Source: VRUE01 sp963764365
Lineage (GTDB): Bacteria > Actinomycetota > Thermoleophilia > Solirubrobacterales > 70-9
Reading direction: 5' to 3'
Assembly: GCA_963764365.1 (NCBI GenBank)
Contig: CAVXSI010000002.1
Span: forward strand, 1-64,000
DNA length: 64,000 nt
This document shows positions 45,143 to 54,314 of this stretch, one piece after another (the first letter of the stretch is position 1; every line of letters starts with the position of its first letter). Made by a program: the position numbers and the translations under genes. Below the pieces are notes generated by a model that did not search any database, was not told where the DNA came from, and worked only from the letters and a program-made list of their open reading frames with translations.

Positions 45143-45718
45143 ATGCCTCGCCTGCCCGCATCGCTGCTCGCCCTCGGGCTCGGCGCCGCCGCCGCGGTCG
45201 CTCTCGTCGCCTGCGGCGGCGAAAGCGCGAAGCTGCTGCCGGGGGAAACGGCGCGGGAGATCACCGCCAACCTGGAAACTGTCAAGCAGCTCGCCGGCGA
45301 AGGCGACTGCGTTGGCGCCGAAAGCGCCGCCGGGCAGGTGAGCGAACAGATCGAAGCGCTGACCGGGGTCGATCGCAAGCTGAAGCAGGCGCTGCAGGGC
45401 GGGGCGGAACGGCTGAACGAAGTCGTCGCCGGCTGCGAAGAATCGAGCGGCGAAGCGATCGCGCCCGCCGAAGAACTGACGGAAAGCGAAGAGAAGGCGG
45501 CGAAGGCGGAAGAAAGGGAAGCGAAGGAATCCGAAAAGGCGCAGAAGAAGGAAGAAAAGGAAGCGCCGGGCGAACCCGAAGGCGGCAAGACCCCGCCGCC
45601 TGCGCAGGCGGAAGGCGAAGGCAACGGGCCACCCCAGGGCGAAGGCGAAGAAGCGGGCGGCGAAGTCAGCCCCTCCGGCGGCGTCAGCCCCGGCGAACCG
45701 GCGGGCGAAGGAAAATGA
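45143..45718 (+). CDS. Glutamate-rich lipoprotein, partner of a Ser/Thr kinase
   Basis: Predicted 191-aa lipoprotein: lipobox ALVACGG (Cys near residue 24), a helical region with two Cys (GDCVGAE, AGCEESS), then a highly charged Glu/Lys and Pro/Gly tail. Nearly all of its 36 Glu codons are GAA (about 34 against 2 GAG), the reverse of neighbouring cytoplasmic genes. The stop overlaps the ATG of the kinase gene (ATGA), so the two are coupled; it may be a sensor or substrate working with the kinase at the outer face of the membrane. Confidence 0.8.
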   Translation: MPRLPASLLALGLGAAAAVALVACGGESAKLLPGETAREITANLETVKQLAGEGDCVGAESAAGQVSEQIEALTGVDRKLKQALQGGAERLNEVVAGCEESSGEAIAPAEELTESEEKAAKAEEREAKESEKAQKKEEKEAPGEPEGGKTPPPAQAEGEGNGPPQGEGEEAGGEVSPSGGVSPGEPAGEGK

Positions 45719-46944
45719 CCGAGACGGGGGCGCTCTCGGGGCGCTACGAGCTCGGGGACCGGCTCGGCTCGGGCGGGATGTCGAACGTCTACCGGGCCAC
45801 GGACCTGATCCTCGAGCGCACAGTCGCGGTGAAGATCCTCGCCGAGCACCTCTCCGACGACGAGCGCTTCGTCGCCCGCTTCCGCCGCGAGGCGCTGGCG
45901 GTCGCAAAGCTGATCCACCCCAACATCGTCCAGGTCTACGACACCGGCCTCGACGAGTCCCGCCACTACATCGTCATGGAGTACGTGGCGGGGCGCTCCG
46001 GGGCGCAGATCCTGCAGCGCCAGGGGCCGCTCGACCCGGCGACGGCGGCGGAGGCGGGCATCCAGGCCTGCGCCGGCCTCGACTACGCGCACCGGCGCGG
46101 GATCATCCACCGCGACGTCAAGCCCGGCAACCTGATGGTCGTCGGCGGGCCGGTCGGGGGCGGGCCGATGACGGTGAAGCTGACCGACTTCGGGATCGCG
46201 CGGGCGATCGAACAGACCCGGATCACCCAGGTCGGCTCGGTCGTCGGCACGGCCGCATACCTGGCGCCGGAGCAGGTCCGCGGTGAGGAGGCGACCCCGG
46301 CAACCGACGTCTACGCGCTCGGCGTCGTCCTCTACCAGTTCCTCACCGGCCGCCTTCCCTACGAGGGCTCGAGCCTGGCCGAGCTGGCGGTGCGCCAGCA
46401 GAACGAGCGCCCGCTGCCCCCCAGCACCTACAACGACGAGGTGCCGGAGACGCTCGGCGGCGCCGTGCTGCGGGCGCTCGAAGGCGACACCTCGCGCCGC
46501 TACGCCAGCGCCGACGAGCTGGCCGGCGGCCTGCAGCTCGGCCTCCAGGGCGAGGACGTGACGCTGCCGCTCGCAGAGGGCGCGACGCCGACCGAGGTGC
46601 TGGGCGGCGAGACGGCGACCCGCCGGCTCGACCAGACCGACCGAACCGAGATGCGGCCGCCCTCGCCGAGCCTGCGCCCGGTCGCGCGGGCGCCGCAGCC
46701 GGCGCCGGTGGCCGAGCCGGCGCCGGTCGCGGCGGCCGCGCCGGCGAAGCGCGGCGTGTTCTCGCGCTTCGCCCGCTTCGTGCTCGCGGTCGTCGCCCTG
46801 GTGCTGATCGCCGGCGCGGTCGCCGCCGCGGTGATCCTCGCCACCGACAAGGCGAATGGGGTGCATGTGAGCGAAGTGGCGGGGAATACGGTCGACACGG
46901 TGGTCGAAGAAGTGAAGGAACTGGTGAAGAAGAACACCGAATAG
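45715..46944 (+). CDS. Ser/Thr protein kinase (PknB-like), membrane-anchored
   Basis: Predicted 409-aa Hanks-type kinase: GDRLGSGGMSNVYRA (P-loop), VAVKIL (Lys41 region), HRDVKPGN catalytic loop (near residue 136), DFGIAR and the activation loop GTAAYLAPEQVRGE, then a Pro/Ala-rich juxtamembrane region, one TM segment (about residues 350-375) and a short outer tail of about 30 residues without PASTA domains. The tail uses GAA for all five Glu, unlike the cytoplasmic part. A hairpin repeat begins 11 bp after the stop codon. Confidence 0.94.
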   Translation: MTETGALSGRYELGDRLGSGGMSNVYRATDLILERTVAVKILAEHLSDDERFVARFRREALAVAKLIHPNIVQVYDTGLDESRHYIVMEYVAGRSGAQILQRQGPLDPATAAEAGIQACAGLDYAHRRGIIHRDVKPGNLMVVGGPVGGGPMTVKLTDFGIARAIEQTRITQVGSVVGTAAYLAPEQVRGEEATPATDVYALGVVLYQFLTGRLPYEGSSLAELAVRQQNERPLPPSTYNDEVPETLGGAVLRALEGDTSRRYASADELAGGLQLGLQGEDVTLPLAEGATPTEVLGGETATRRLDQTDRTEMRPPSPSLRPVARAPQPAPVAEPAPVAAAAPAKRGVFSRFARFVLAVVALVLIAGAVAAAVILATDKANGVHVSEVAGNTVDTVVEEVKELVKKNTE

Positions 46945-46954
46945 CGGGGCGCTT

Positions 46955-47106
46955 GGCGCGCGGGTCCTGTCGGGGGATGGGGGTGTCCTCCTGGCGCTGC
47001 GATCTGCTCCGGGCGGAGGGACGATTGCGCTTGTAGGGATGAGGTCTTGCCCTCCGCAGACTCCGCGCTGGCGGAGGACACCCCCATCCCCCGCCTCCCG
47101 CGCGAG
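46955..47106 (-). repeat. 152-bp structured repeat, copy C (inverted)
   Basis: Inverted relative to 6393 and 8977, filling the gap between the convergent kinase and tgt genes. Its outer stem GGGGGATGGGGGTGTCCTCC pairs perfectly over 20 bp with its right arm; in copy A the corresponding arms read differently on both sides yet still pair. The compensating changes show that the hairpin, not the sequence, is conserved. Confidence 0.85.
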
Positions 47107-47130
47107 AGACGCCGGCTCAGGACATTTTGC

Positions 47131-48333
47131 TCACACGTCCCAGGGTGCCGAGCCCTCCAGGACTGAGCTGGAATAGCTGGCCAGGGTCCCGGCCGTTATT
47201 GCTCTCCTCGCGTTGGCGACCAGTTCGTGTAGGTAGGTGAGGTTGTGGAGGCAGAGGAGGCGGACGGCGGTCAGCTCTTCTGCTCTTGAGAGGTAGCTGA
47301 GGTAGTCGCGGTCGTGGTGTTGGCAGGCGGGGCAGGGGCAGCCTTCGGCGATCGGGTTGCGGTCGCCCTCGTGGCCGGACTTGCGGAGGTCGAGGCGGAA
47401 GCGGTTGGCCGGGTCGGGGACGAGGGCGGTGCCGTGGCGGGCGAGGCGGGTCGGGATCGCGCAGTCGAATACGTCGAGGCCGAGGGCGATGCCGGTCAGG
47501 AGGTCGTCGACGTCGCCGATGCCGAGCAGGTGCTTCGGGGCCGCGGGCGGCAGCAGCGGCGCGGTCAGCTCCAGCACGCCGCGCATCTCCTCCTTGTCGC
47601 GGCCGAGGGTGCCGCCGATCGCGATCCCGTCGACGCCCGCTGCCGAGACCACCGCCGCCGACTCGCGGCGCAGATCCTCGTGGACGCCGCCCTGGACGAT
47701 CCCGAACACCGCCTGGCGCTCGGGCCCGTGCTCCTCGTGCCAGGCCAGGCAGCGATCGAGCCAGCGGTGCGTCCGCTCCATCGAGCGGGCGGTGTAGTCG
47801 CGGTCGGCGTGGTACGGCGTGCACTCGTCGAAGACCAGGGCGATGTCCGAGCCGAGCTTCGCCTGCACCTCCATCGACACCTCCGGCGAGAGGAACAGCT
47901 CGCGGCCGTCCTTATACGAACGAAACCGCACCCCCTCCTCGTCGATCGAGACGACAGAGCCGTGATCGCCCCCGGGCCGCCCCTTCCCCTTCACCTCGTC
48001 GGCGACCCCACCGTGCGCCAGCGAGAACACCTGGAACCCGCCCGAGTCGGTGATCAACGCCCGCTCCCACCCCATGAAGCTCCCCAACCCCCCAGCTTCG
48101 GCAATCCGCTCCGCTCCCGGCGAAACGAACAGGTGGTACGTGTTCCCCAGCACCATCTCGTAGCCGACGTCAGCGACCTCCCGCGAGTCCAATCCCCGCA
48201 CGGTTCCCTTGGTGGCGAGCGGGATGAAGGCGGGCGTCTCGACAGGCCCGTGAGCGGTGTGCAGCACCCCCGCCCGCGCCGCTCCGTCCCACGCCTCGAC
48301 CTCGAAGCCCAACCTCTCCGGCTCGACCCTCAC
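47131..48333 (-). CDS. tgt: Queuine tRNA-ribosyltransferase
   Basis: Predicted 400-aa tRNA-guanine transglycosylase, which swaps G34 for a queuine precursor in tRNAs with GUN anticodons. Seen: GNTYHLFVSPGAERI, active-site segment TDSGGFQVFSLA (nucleophilic Asp), GGVHEDLRRESA, and the zinc site CPCPACQHHDRDYL near the C-terminus. No other queuosine genes are in the window. Confidence 0.96.
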   Translation of the reverse strand: MRVEPERLGFEVEAWDGAARAGVLHTAHGPVETPAFIPLATKGTVRGLDSREVADVGYEMVLGNTYHLFVSPGAERIAEAGGLGSFMGWERALITDSGGFQVFSLAHGGVADEVKGKGRPGGDHGSVVSIDEEGVRFRSYKDGRELFLSPEVSMEVQAKLGSDIALVFDECTPYHADRDYTARSMERTHRWLDRCLAWHEEHGPERQAVFGIVQGGVHEDLRRESAAVVSAAGVDGIAIGGTLGRDKEEMRGVLELTAPLLPPAAPKHLLGIGDVDDLLTGIALGLDVFDCAIPTRLARHGTALVPDPANRFRLDLRKSGHEGDRNPIAEGCPCPACQHHDRDYLSYLSRAEELTAVRLLCLHNLTYLHELVANARRAITAGTLASYSSSVLEGSAPWDV

Positions 48334-48424
48334 GGACTCCCAGCCCCTGTCGCAAGGGCGCCGGTGGCCGCTCTGACGGTCCCTCCCCTCGGCACCGCGG
48401 AGTGATCCTTGTGCCGAAGGCGCA

Positions 48425-49975
48425 CTACGAAGGCTGGTGGTGGGGACCGTCGGAGTGGCTACCGGCGCTTTCTATCAGCGACTTTCCGGTCATCGCCTCG
48501 GGCTGCGGGATCCCGAGCAGCTCCAGCGCGGTCGGCGCCACGTCGGCGAGGATGCCGTGGTCGCGCAGCCGCACCCCCTCGGCGGTGACGATCAGCGGCA
48601 CCGGGTTGAGCGAGTGAGCGGTGTTGGGCGAGCCGTCCGGCTCGAGCATGTGGTCGCAGTTGCCGTGGTCGGCGGTGACGATGCAGGCGCCGCCCTTCGC
48701 CTCGACCGCGGCGATCACGTCGCCGAGGCAGCCGTCGACCTCCTCGACCGCGGCGACCGCGGCGGGGATGACGCCGGTGTGGCCGACCATGTCGGGGTTG
48801 GCGAAGTTGACGATCCCGAAGCGGTAGTCGCGCTCGGACCAGTGCGAGACGAAGGTGTCGGCGGCGGCGCGGGCGCTCATCTCCGGCTTGTGGTCGTAGG
48901 TCGGCACCTCGCGAGCCGAGTCGACCAGGAAGTGCTCCTCCCCCTCCCACTCCTCCTCGCGGCCGCCGTTGAAGAAGTAGGTGACATGGGCGTACTTCTC
49001 GGTCTCGGCGACGTGCAGCTGGCGGCCACCGGCCTCCGAGACGACCTCGGCCAGGGTGGTCTCCGGCCGCGCCTCGGGGAAGGCGACGGGGTAAGGCCAA
49101 CCCTTGCGGTAGGAGGTCATCGTCGTCAGGTCGAGCAGCGGGCCGCCGGCCCGGGCGAACTCCTCGAAGCCCGGCTCGGCCAGGGCGCGGGTCATCTGCC
49201 GGGTGCGGTCGGGGCGGAAGTTGACGAAGATCGCGACGTCGCCCTCGGCGGCGCCGTCGTAGTCGCCGATCACCGTCGGCTTGACGAACTCGTCGGTCTC
49301 CTCGCGCTCGTAGGAGGCGTCGATCGCCTCCCCGGGGCTCGCCGCGTGCAGGCCGCGGGCGTGGACGATCGCGTCGTAGGCGAGCTTGGTCCGCTCCCAG
49401 CGGGTGTCGCGGTCCATCGCGTAGTAGCGGCCGCTGACGGTGGCGACCCGGCCGGCCTGGCGCAGCCAGCGCTCGAGCTCCGGCAGGTAGCCGCGGCCAC
49501 CGTGCGGCAGCGTGTCGCGGCCGTCGGTGAAGGCGTGGAAGACGATGTCGGGGACGCCCTCCTGCGAAGCCAGCTCGATCGTCGCCTCGATGTGCTCCCA
49601 GCCGGAGTGGACGCCGCCGTCGGAGACGAGGCCGAGCAGGTGCAGGCGGCCGCGCGGGCTGCGCCGGGCGCGGTCGCAGGCGGCGCGCAGCGCCTCGTTG
49701 TCGAAGAAGCTGCCGTCGGCGATCGCGTCGTCGATCCGCGCCAGGTCCTGCTTGACGATCGCGCCGGCACCGAGGTTGAGGTGGCCGACCTCGGAGTTGC
49801 CCATCTGCCCGTCAGGCAGGCCGACGTCGCGGCCCTGGGCGGATAGTTCGGTGTGCGGATGGGCACTCCAGAGCCGATCGAAAACAGGCGTTTCGGCAAG
49901 GGAAATGGCGTTGCCGGGCCCAGGCGGGGCAATGCCCCAACCATCGAGGATGACCAGAGCCACCGGCTGACTCAT
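48425..49975 (-). CDS. gpmI: 2,3-bisphosphoglycerate-independent phosphoglycerate mutase
   Basis: Predicted 516-aa glycolytic enzyme that interconverts 3- and 2-phosphoglycerate with two Mn ions. ILDGWGIAPPG is at the N-terminus and the phosphorylated Ser is in GQMGNSEVGHLNLGAGA (near residue 60). Metal ligands are in FTDGRDT, NPDMVGHTG and VTADHGNCD. It stands just downstream of tpiA in a glycolytic cluster read on the minus strand (gap-pgk-tpiA-gpmI). Confidence 0.97.
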   Translation of the reverse strand: MSQPVALVILDGWGIAPPGPGNAISLAETPVFDRLWSAHPHTELSAQGRDVGLPDGQMGNSEVGHLNLGAGAIVKQDLARIDDAIADGSFFDNEALRAACDRARRSPRGRLHLLGLVSDGGVHSGWEHIEATIELASQEGVPDIVFHAFTDGRDTLPHGGRGYLPELERWLRQAGRVATVSGRYYAMDRDTRWERTKLAYDAIVHARGLHAASPGEAIDASYEREETDEFVKPTVIGDYDGAAEGDVAIFVNFRPDRTRQMTRALAEPGFEEFARAGGPLLDLTTMTSYRKGWPYPVAFPEARPETTLAEVVSEAGGRQLHVAETEKYAHVTYFFNGGREEEWEGEEHFLVDSAREVPTYDHKPEMSARAAADTFVSHWSERDYRFGIVNFANPDMVGHTGVIPAAVAAVEEVDGCLGDVIAAVEAKGGACIVTADHGNCDHMLEPDGSPNTAHSLNPVPLIVTAEGVRLRDHGILADVAPTALELLGIPQPEAMTGKSLIESAGSHSDGPHHQPS

Positions 49976-50093
49976 GGCGACGTCCAGACGTTGCCAGGCA
50001 AGGACGCAGGGAGGCTCGACGAGGGGAGCGCACTTGTTGGTGCGTGACCCGAGGAGGCCGACCGAGGACGCCGCATGGCGACATCTGGGGCCG

Positions 50094-50843
50094 TCATGCG
50101 GCCTCGACTATCGCGGCGAAGTCCTCGGGGTCCAGAGAGGCGCCGCCGACCAGGGCGCCGTCGATGTCGGGCTGCGACAGCAGCTCGGCGGCGTTGGCGG
50201 GCTTGACCGAGCCGCCGTAGAGGATCCGCGCCGCGTCGGCATCGCCGCCGCGCCCGCGCAGCACGTCGCGGATGAACGCGCACGCCTCCTGCGCCTGCTC
50301 GGGGGTGGCGGTGCGACCGGTGCCGATCGCCCAGATCGGCTCGTAGGCGACGACGACCCGGGCCAGATCGGCCGGCTCGACGGCGGCCAGGTCGGCCTGC
50401 AGCTGGCCCTCGAGCACACCCTCGGTCTGCCCGTTGTCGCGCGCCTGCTCGCTCTCGCCGACGCAGAGGATCGGCTCCAGCCCGGCGGCCAGCGCCGCCG
50501 GCACCTTGCGGGCCAGCGCCTCGTCGGTCTCGCCGAAATACTGGCGCCGCTCGGAGTGGCCGAGCACGACCGCCTCGACGTCCAGCTCGACCAGCATCGA
50601 CGCCGAGACCTCGCCGGTGAAGGCGCCGGAGTCCCCCTCGTGCATGTTCTGGGCGGCAACCTTGACGGCGGTGCCGTAGCGCCGCTCCACGACCGCGGTC
50701 AGCGCCGTGAACGGCGGGCAGATGACGACGTCGTGCTGAGTCGCGGCAATCCGCGGCAGCAGCGCGTCGACGAACTCGGCCGCCTCGGCGACCGTCTTGT
50801 GCATCTTCCAGTTGGCGGCTAGATACGGCGTGCGGTCAGGCAT
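50094..50843 (-). CDS. tpiA: Triosephosphate isomerase
   Basis: Predicted 249-aa TIM-barrel enzyme. Catalytic residues: Lys in AANWKMH, His in VVLGHSERR and Glu in VAYEPIWAIGTG; phosphate grip ILYGGSVKPAN. The start ATG 50843 lies 8 bp inside the end of pgk, so the two are translationally coupled; longer upstream reading is shadow. Confidence 0.97.
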   Translation of the reverse strand: MPDRTPYLAANWKMHKTVAEAAEFVDALLPRIAATQHDVVICPPFTALTAVVERRYGTAVKVAAQNMHEGDSGAFTGEVSASMLVELDVEAVVLGHSERRQYFGETDEALARKVPAALAAGLEPILCVGESEQARDNGQTEGVLEGQLQADLAAVEPADLARVVVAYEPIWAIGTGRTATPEQAQEACAFIRDVLRGRGGDADAARILYGGSVKPANAAELLSQPDIDGALVGGASLDPEDFAAIVEAA

Positions 50844-52038
50844 CTTGCAGGGCCTCCACTCCGGGCAGCTTCTTTCCCTCCAGCAGCTCCAACGACGCGC
50901 CTCCTCCGGTCGAGACCCAGTCCACCTTCTCAGCAAGCCCGAACTCGTGCAGGGCGGCGACCGAGTCGCCGCCGCCGACCACGGTGGTCCCGGGCGCTGC
51001 CGCAACAGCCTCGGCGACCGTGCGGGTGCCGGCGGCGAACGGCGCCAGCTCGAAGGCCCCCATCGGCCCGTTCCACAGCACCGTGCCGGCGGCGGCGATC
51101 GCCTCGGCGTAGGCGGCGGCGGTGCGCGGGCCGATGTCGAGGCCCATCCAGCCGTCCGGGACCTCGACCCCGTCGCCGTCGCGCCGCTCGGTCGCCGCGT
51201 CGAAGCTCCTCCCCAGCACCAGGTCGACCGGCAGCATCAGCTCGCACTCGCGGCCCTCGGCCTTGCGCAGGGCCTCCGCGGCCAGGGTCACGCCCTCCTC
51301 CTCGACCAGCGAGTCGCCGGTCGCGATCCCCTGGGCCCGGAAGAAGCTGAAGCACATCGCGCCGCCGATCAGGATCCGGTCGGCGAGCTCGAGGAAGCGG
51401 TCGATCACGCCGACCTTGTCGGAGACCTTGGCGCCGCCGAGGACGACGACCAGCGGCCGCCGGGGCGACTCGACCACCCGGGTCAGCTCGCTCAGCTCGC
51501 GCTCCAGCAGCAGGCCGGCGTAGCCGGGCAGCAGGTGGGCGACCCCCTCGGTGCTGGCGTGGGCGCGGTGGGCGGCGCCGAAGGCGTCATCGACGTAGAG
51601 GTCGGCGAGCGCCGCCAGCGCGGCCGCGAACGCGGGGTCGTTCTCGGTCTCGCCGGGCTCGTAGCGCACGTTCTCGAGCAGCAGCACCCGCCCCGGGCTG
51701 AGCCCGGCAGCCAGCGTCTCGACCTCGGCGCCGACCACCGCCGGCGCCTGCTCGACAGGCGCGCCGAGCAACTCCGCCAACCGCTCGCCGACCGGTTTCA
51801 TCGACAGCGCGGGGTCGACCTTTCCCTTGGGACGACCGAGATGAGAAACGAGGATCGAGGCGGCGCCCCGTTCTCGCAGCGACTCGATCGTCGGCAGCGC
51901 AGCGCGTATGCGCGTGTCATCCCCGACCCGACCGTCCTCCAAGGGAACGTTGAAATCGACCCGGACGAGCACCTTCTTGCCCGCGACATCGGCTTCCGCA
52001 ACGGTCTTCTTGGGGAAGGTGGAGGCGGCCTCCTCCAC
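50836..52038 (-). CDS. pgk: Phosphoglycerate kinase
   Basis: Predicted 400-aa kinase of glycolysis. Signature KKVLVRVDFNVPLEDGRVGD near the N-terminus, SHLGRPKG, the nucleotide segment VVLGGAKVSDKVGVIDR, and GGGDSVAA near the C-terminus. The GTG at 52038 gives a family-standard N-terminus and sits 4 bp after the gap stop; no internal ATG fits better. It overlaps tpiA at its 3' end. Confidence 0.96.
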   Translation of the reverse strand: MEEAASTFPKKTVAEADVAGKKVLVRVDFNVPLEDGRVGDDTRIRAALPTIESLRERGAASILVSHLGRPKGKVDPALSMKPVGERLAELLGAPVEQAPAVVGAEVETLAAGLSPGRVLLLENVRYEPGETENDPAFAAALAALADLYVDDAFGAAHRAHASTEGVAHLLPGYAGLLLERELSELTRVVESPRRPLVVVLGGAKVSDKVGVIDRFLELADRILIGGAMCFSFFRAQGIATGDSLVEEEGVTLAAEALRKAEGRECELMLPVDLVLGRSFDAATERRDGDGVEVPDGWMGLDIGPRTAAAYAEAIAAAGTVLWNGPMGAFELAPFAAGTRTVAEAVAAAPGTTVVGGGDSVAALHEFGLAEKVDWVSTGGGASLELLEGKKLPGVEALQDA

Positions 52039-52042
52039 CTTC

Positions 52043-53044
52043 TTAAAGCACCTTCCCCGCGAGCTCCACGCACCTGTTGCTGTAGCCCCACTCGTTGTCG
52101 TACCAGGCGACCACCTTGACCAGGTTCTCGCCGATCGCCATCGTCTGGCCCCCATCGAAGATCGAGGAATGCGGGTCGGTGACGATGTCGGTGGAGACGA
52201 TCGGGTCCTCGGTGTAGCTGAGGATGCCCTTCAGCGGGCCCTCCGCCGCCTCCTTCGCAGCCGCGTTGATCTCCTCCGGCGAGGCCGGGGCCGACAGCGT
52301 GCAGACGAGGTCGACGACCGAGCCGGTCGCCACCGGGGCGCGCATCGACATCCCGTTCAGCTTGCCGTTCAGCTCCGGCAGCACCAGCCCGACCGCCTTC
52401 GCGGCGCCGGTCGTCGTCGGGATCAGGTTGAGCGCCGCGGCGCGCGCGCGGTGCAGGTCCTTATGCGGCATGTCCTGCAGGCGCTGGTCCGCCGTGTACG
52501 CGTGGATCGTCGTCATCAGCCCCTGCTCGATCCCGAACTTCTCGTGGATCACCTTCGCGACCGGCGCCAGGCAGTTGGTCGTGCAGGAGGCATTGGAGAT
52601 GATGTGGTGGCCGGCCCGGTCGTAGGCGGAGTCGAAATTGACCCCAAGGGCGACGGTGACGTCGGGTTCCTTGGCCGGCGCCGAGATGATCACCTTCTTC
52701 GCCCCCGCCTCGAGGTGCTTGGATGCGTCGGCGCGGGCGGTGAACAGGCCGGTCGACTCGATCACCACCTCGACCCCGAGGTCGCCCCAGGGCAGCGCCG
52801 CCGGATCGCGCTCGGCCAGCACCTTCAGCTGCTTGCCGTCGACCGAAATCGACCCGTCCCCCTTCTCGACCTCGCCGGGGAAGCGGCCGAGGATCGAGTC
52901 GTACTTGAGCAGATGGGCCAGCGTTCCGGTGTCGGTGATGTCGTTGACCGCGACGATGTCGAGGTCCGCCCCTGCCGCCTTGGCGGCGCGGAAGAGGTTG
53001 CGCCCGATGCGGCCGAAGCCGTTGATGCCGACCTTCACAGCCAT
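52043..53044 (-). CDS. gap: Glyceraldehyde-3-phosphate dehydrogenase
   Basis: Predicted 333-aa NAD-dependent enzyme. GFGRIGRNLFRA dinucleotide-binding loop, catalytic Cys in SNASCTTNCLAP, and WYDNEWGYSNRCVELA at the C-terminus. GGAGG lies upstream of the ATG at 53044. It heads the gap-pgk-tpiA-gpmI run. Confidence 0.97.
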   Translation of the reverse strand: MAVKVGINGFGRIGRNLFRAAKAAGADLDIVAVNDITDTGTLAHLLKYDSILGRFPGEVEKGDGSISVDGKQLKVLAERDPAALPWGDLGVEVVIESTGLFTARADASKHLEAGAKKVIISAPAKEPDVTVALGVNFDSAYDRAGHHIISNASCTTNCLAPVAKVIHEKFGIEQGLMTTIHAYTADQRLQDMPHKDLHRARAAALNLIPTTTGAAKAVGLVLPELNGKLNGMSMRAPVATGSVVDLVCTLSAPASPEEINAAAKEAAEGPLKGILSYTEDPIVSTDIVTDPHSSIFDGGQTMAIGENLVKVVAWYDNEWGYSNRCVELAGKVL

Positions 53045-53086
53045 GAAGTCATTGCCTCCTAGTTCGTGTTGAGCCGATGGTAGTCC

Positions 53087-53446
53087 TCACTCGCCGACCG
53101 TCACCTCGATTTCGTACCCGTCCGGGTCTTGCAGGAACGCCGAGTAGGAGCCGGAGCCGTACGAGCGCCGCTCGCCGGGCTCGCCTACCGCCGTCCCGCC
53201 GACTCTGACGCCGCCCGCCCAGGCCGCCTTGACGGCGACGATCCCCAGCCCTCTGAAGCTGAGCAGGCCGAATCCCGGCTTGGCCGGGTGGTGGGCCGAG
53301 ATGAAGAAGACGGGCTTGGCGATCCCCCAACCGATCGTCGCGTCCTCCTCGAAATGGCGCCGCCAGCCCAGCGGCGCGAGCAGCGCGTCGTAGAACGAGG
53401 CGCTCCGGTCGAGGTCGGACACCTCCAGGAGAACGTGGTGCAGCAT
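53087..53446 (-). CDS. VOC (glyoxalase-fold) family protein
   Basis: Predicted 119-aa protein with the paired beta-alpha-beta-beta-beta modules of the vicinal oxygen chelate superfamily: HHVLLEVSDLDRSASFYDALL at the start and FLQDPDGYEIEV near the end, with metal-ligand-like His3 and Glu at the tail. The reaction is unknown. A perfect 14-bp palindrome about 30 bp upstream may be its operator. Confidence 0.82.
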   Translation of the reverse strand: MLHHVLLEVSDLDRSASFYDALLAPLGWRRHFEEDATIGWGIAKPVFFISAHHPAKPGFGLLSFRGLGIVAVKAAWAGGVRVGGTAVGEPGERRSYGSGSYSAFLQDPDGYEIEVTVGE

Positions 53447-53473
53447 CGCGGCCGGGAGGCTATACGGGCGCTC

Positions 53474-53487
53474 GACGACCGGTCGTC
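53474..53487. promoter_or_regulatory. Perfect 14-bp palindrome upstream of the VOC gene
   Basis: GACGACCGGTCGTC, 28-41 bp upstream of the VOC-family ATG. It could be an operator. In DNA this GC-rich, a chance origin is possible. Confidence 0.35.
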
Positions 53488-53555
53488 CGGCCGTCGCCGC
53501 AACCGGCCCTCGCCCGGCTGGGGCAAGGTGGGGGTCGACAGCGGCTCGTTCGGGC

Positions 53556-54314
53556 TCAACCGCCGCGCGGGGTCCAGCGGAAGTAGCGCACCGCGAGCAG
53601 CAGGCCGGCCACCCCCCAGGCGGCGACCGCTGCGAGGTTGCCCCACTCGAGGCCGCTGCCGGACGGCAGGTAGGCGTTGAAGAAGGCCTCGAAGAAATTG
53701 CGAACCGGGAAGGCGTCGGCGAAGTGGATGACGCCGCTCGGCAGCTGGTCGTCGGGGATGAAGACGCCGGAGAGGAAGTAGAGCGGCAGCAGCAGCGCGT
53801 TGACGATCGGCGCCGCCGCGTCCTGGCTGGGGATCGCCGCGGTCAGGGCGATGCCGAGACAGCAGAAGGAGGAGGCGCCGACGACGAGCACGACGACGAT
53901 CTGCGGCAGCCGGCCCCAGGGGATCGGGACCCCGTAGGCGACCCGGCCGATCGCCGCGATCAGCGCCAGCATCATCAGCGCGACGACGATCGAGTTGCCG
54001 ACCCGGCCGGCGATGAAGACCCAGGGCGGCATCGGCGTGCCGCGGCCGCGCTTGAGGCGGCCGTCCTCGCGGGCGATCACCAGCGACATCGCCAGCGACT
54101 GCATCGTCGCCGAGATCACGGAGAGGGTGATGATCGCCGGCACGTAGTAGGTCGTGGTTTCGATCCCACCGTTGACGTGAACGGTCTGGCCCCCGAACAC
54201 GGCGTCGAAGATGACCAGCAGCAGGACCGGGAAGGCGACGGTGAAGAAGACCGAGGCCGGGTTGCGCCAGAAGGCCTTCTGGTCGTAGCGGAACTGGTGC
54301 AGGACGAGGCTCAT
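53556..54314 (-). CDS. ABC-2 type transporter permease
   Basis: Predicted 252-aa membrane protein with six hydrophobic segments: N-terminal NPASVFFTVAFPVLLLVIFD, then the ABC-2 signature region around LLLPLYFLSGVFIPDDQLP. It forms an exporter with the ATPase encoded upstream, whose stop overlaps its ATG (ATGA). Daunorubicin-type or lipid exporters look like this; substrate unknown. Confidence 0.9.
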   Translation of the reverse strand: MSLVLHQFRYDQKAFWRNPASVFFTVAFPVLLLVIFDAVFGGQTVHVNGGIETTTYYVPAIITLSVISATMQSLAMSLVIAREDGRLKRGRGTPMPPWVFIAGRVGNSIVVALMMLALIAAIGRVAYGVPIPWGRLPQIVVVLVVGASSFCCLGIALTAAIPSQDAAAPIVNALLLPLYFLSGVFIPDDQLPSGVIHFADAFPVRNFFEAFFNAYLPSGSGLEWGNLAAVAAWGVAGLLLAVRYFRWTPRGG

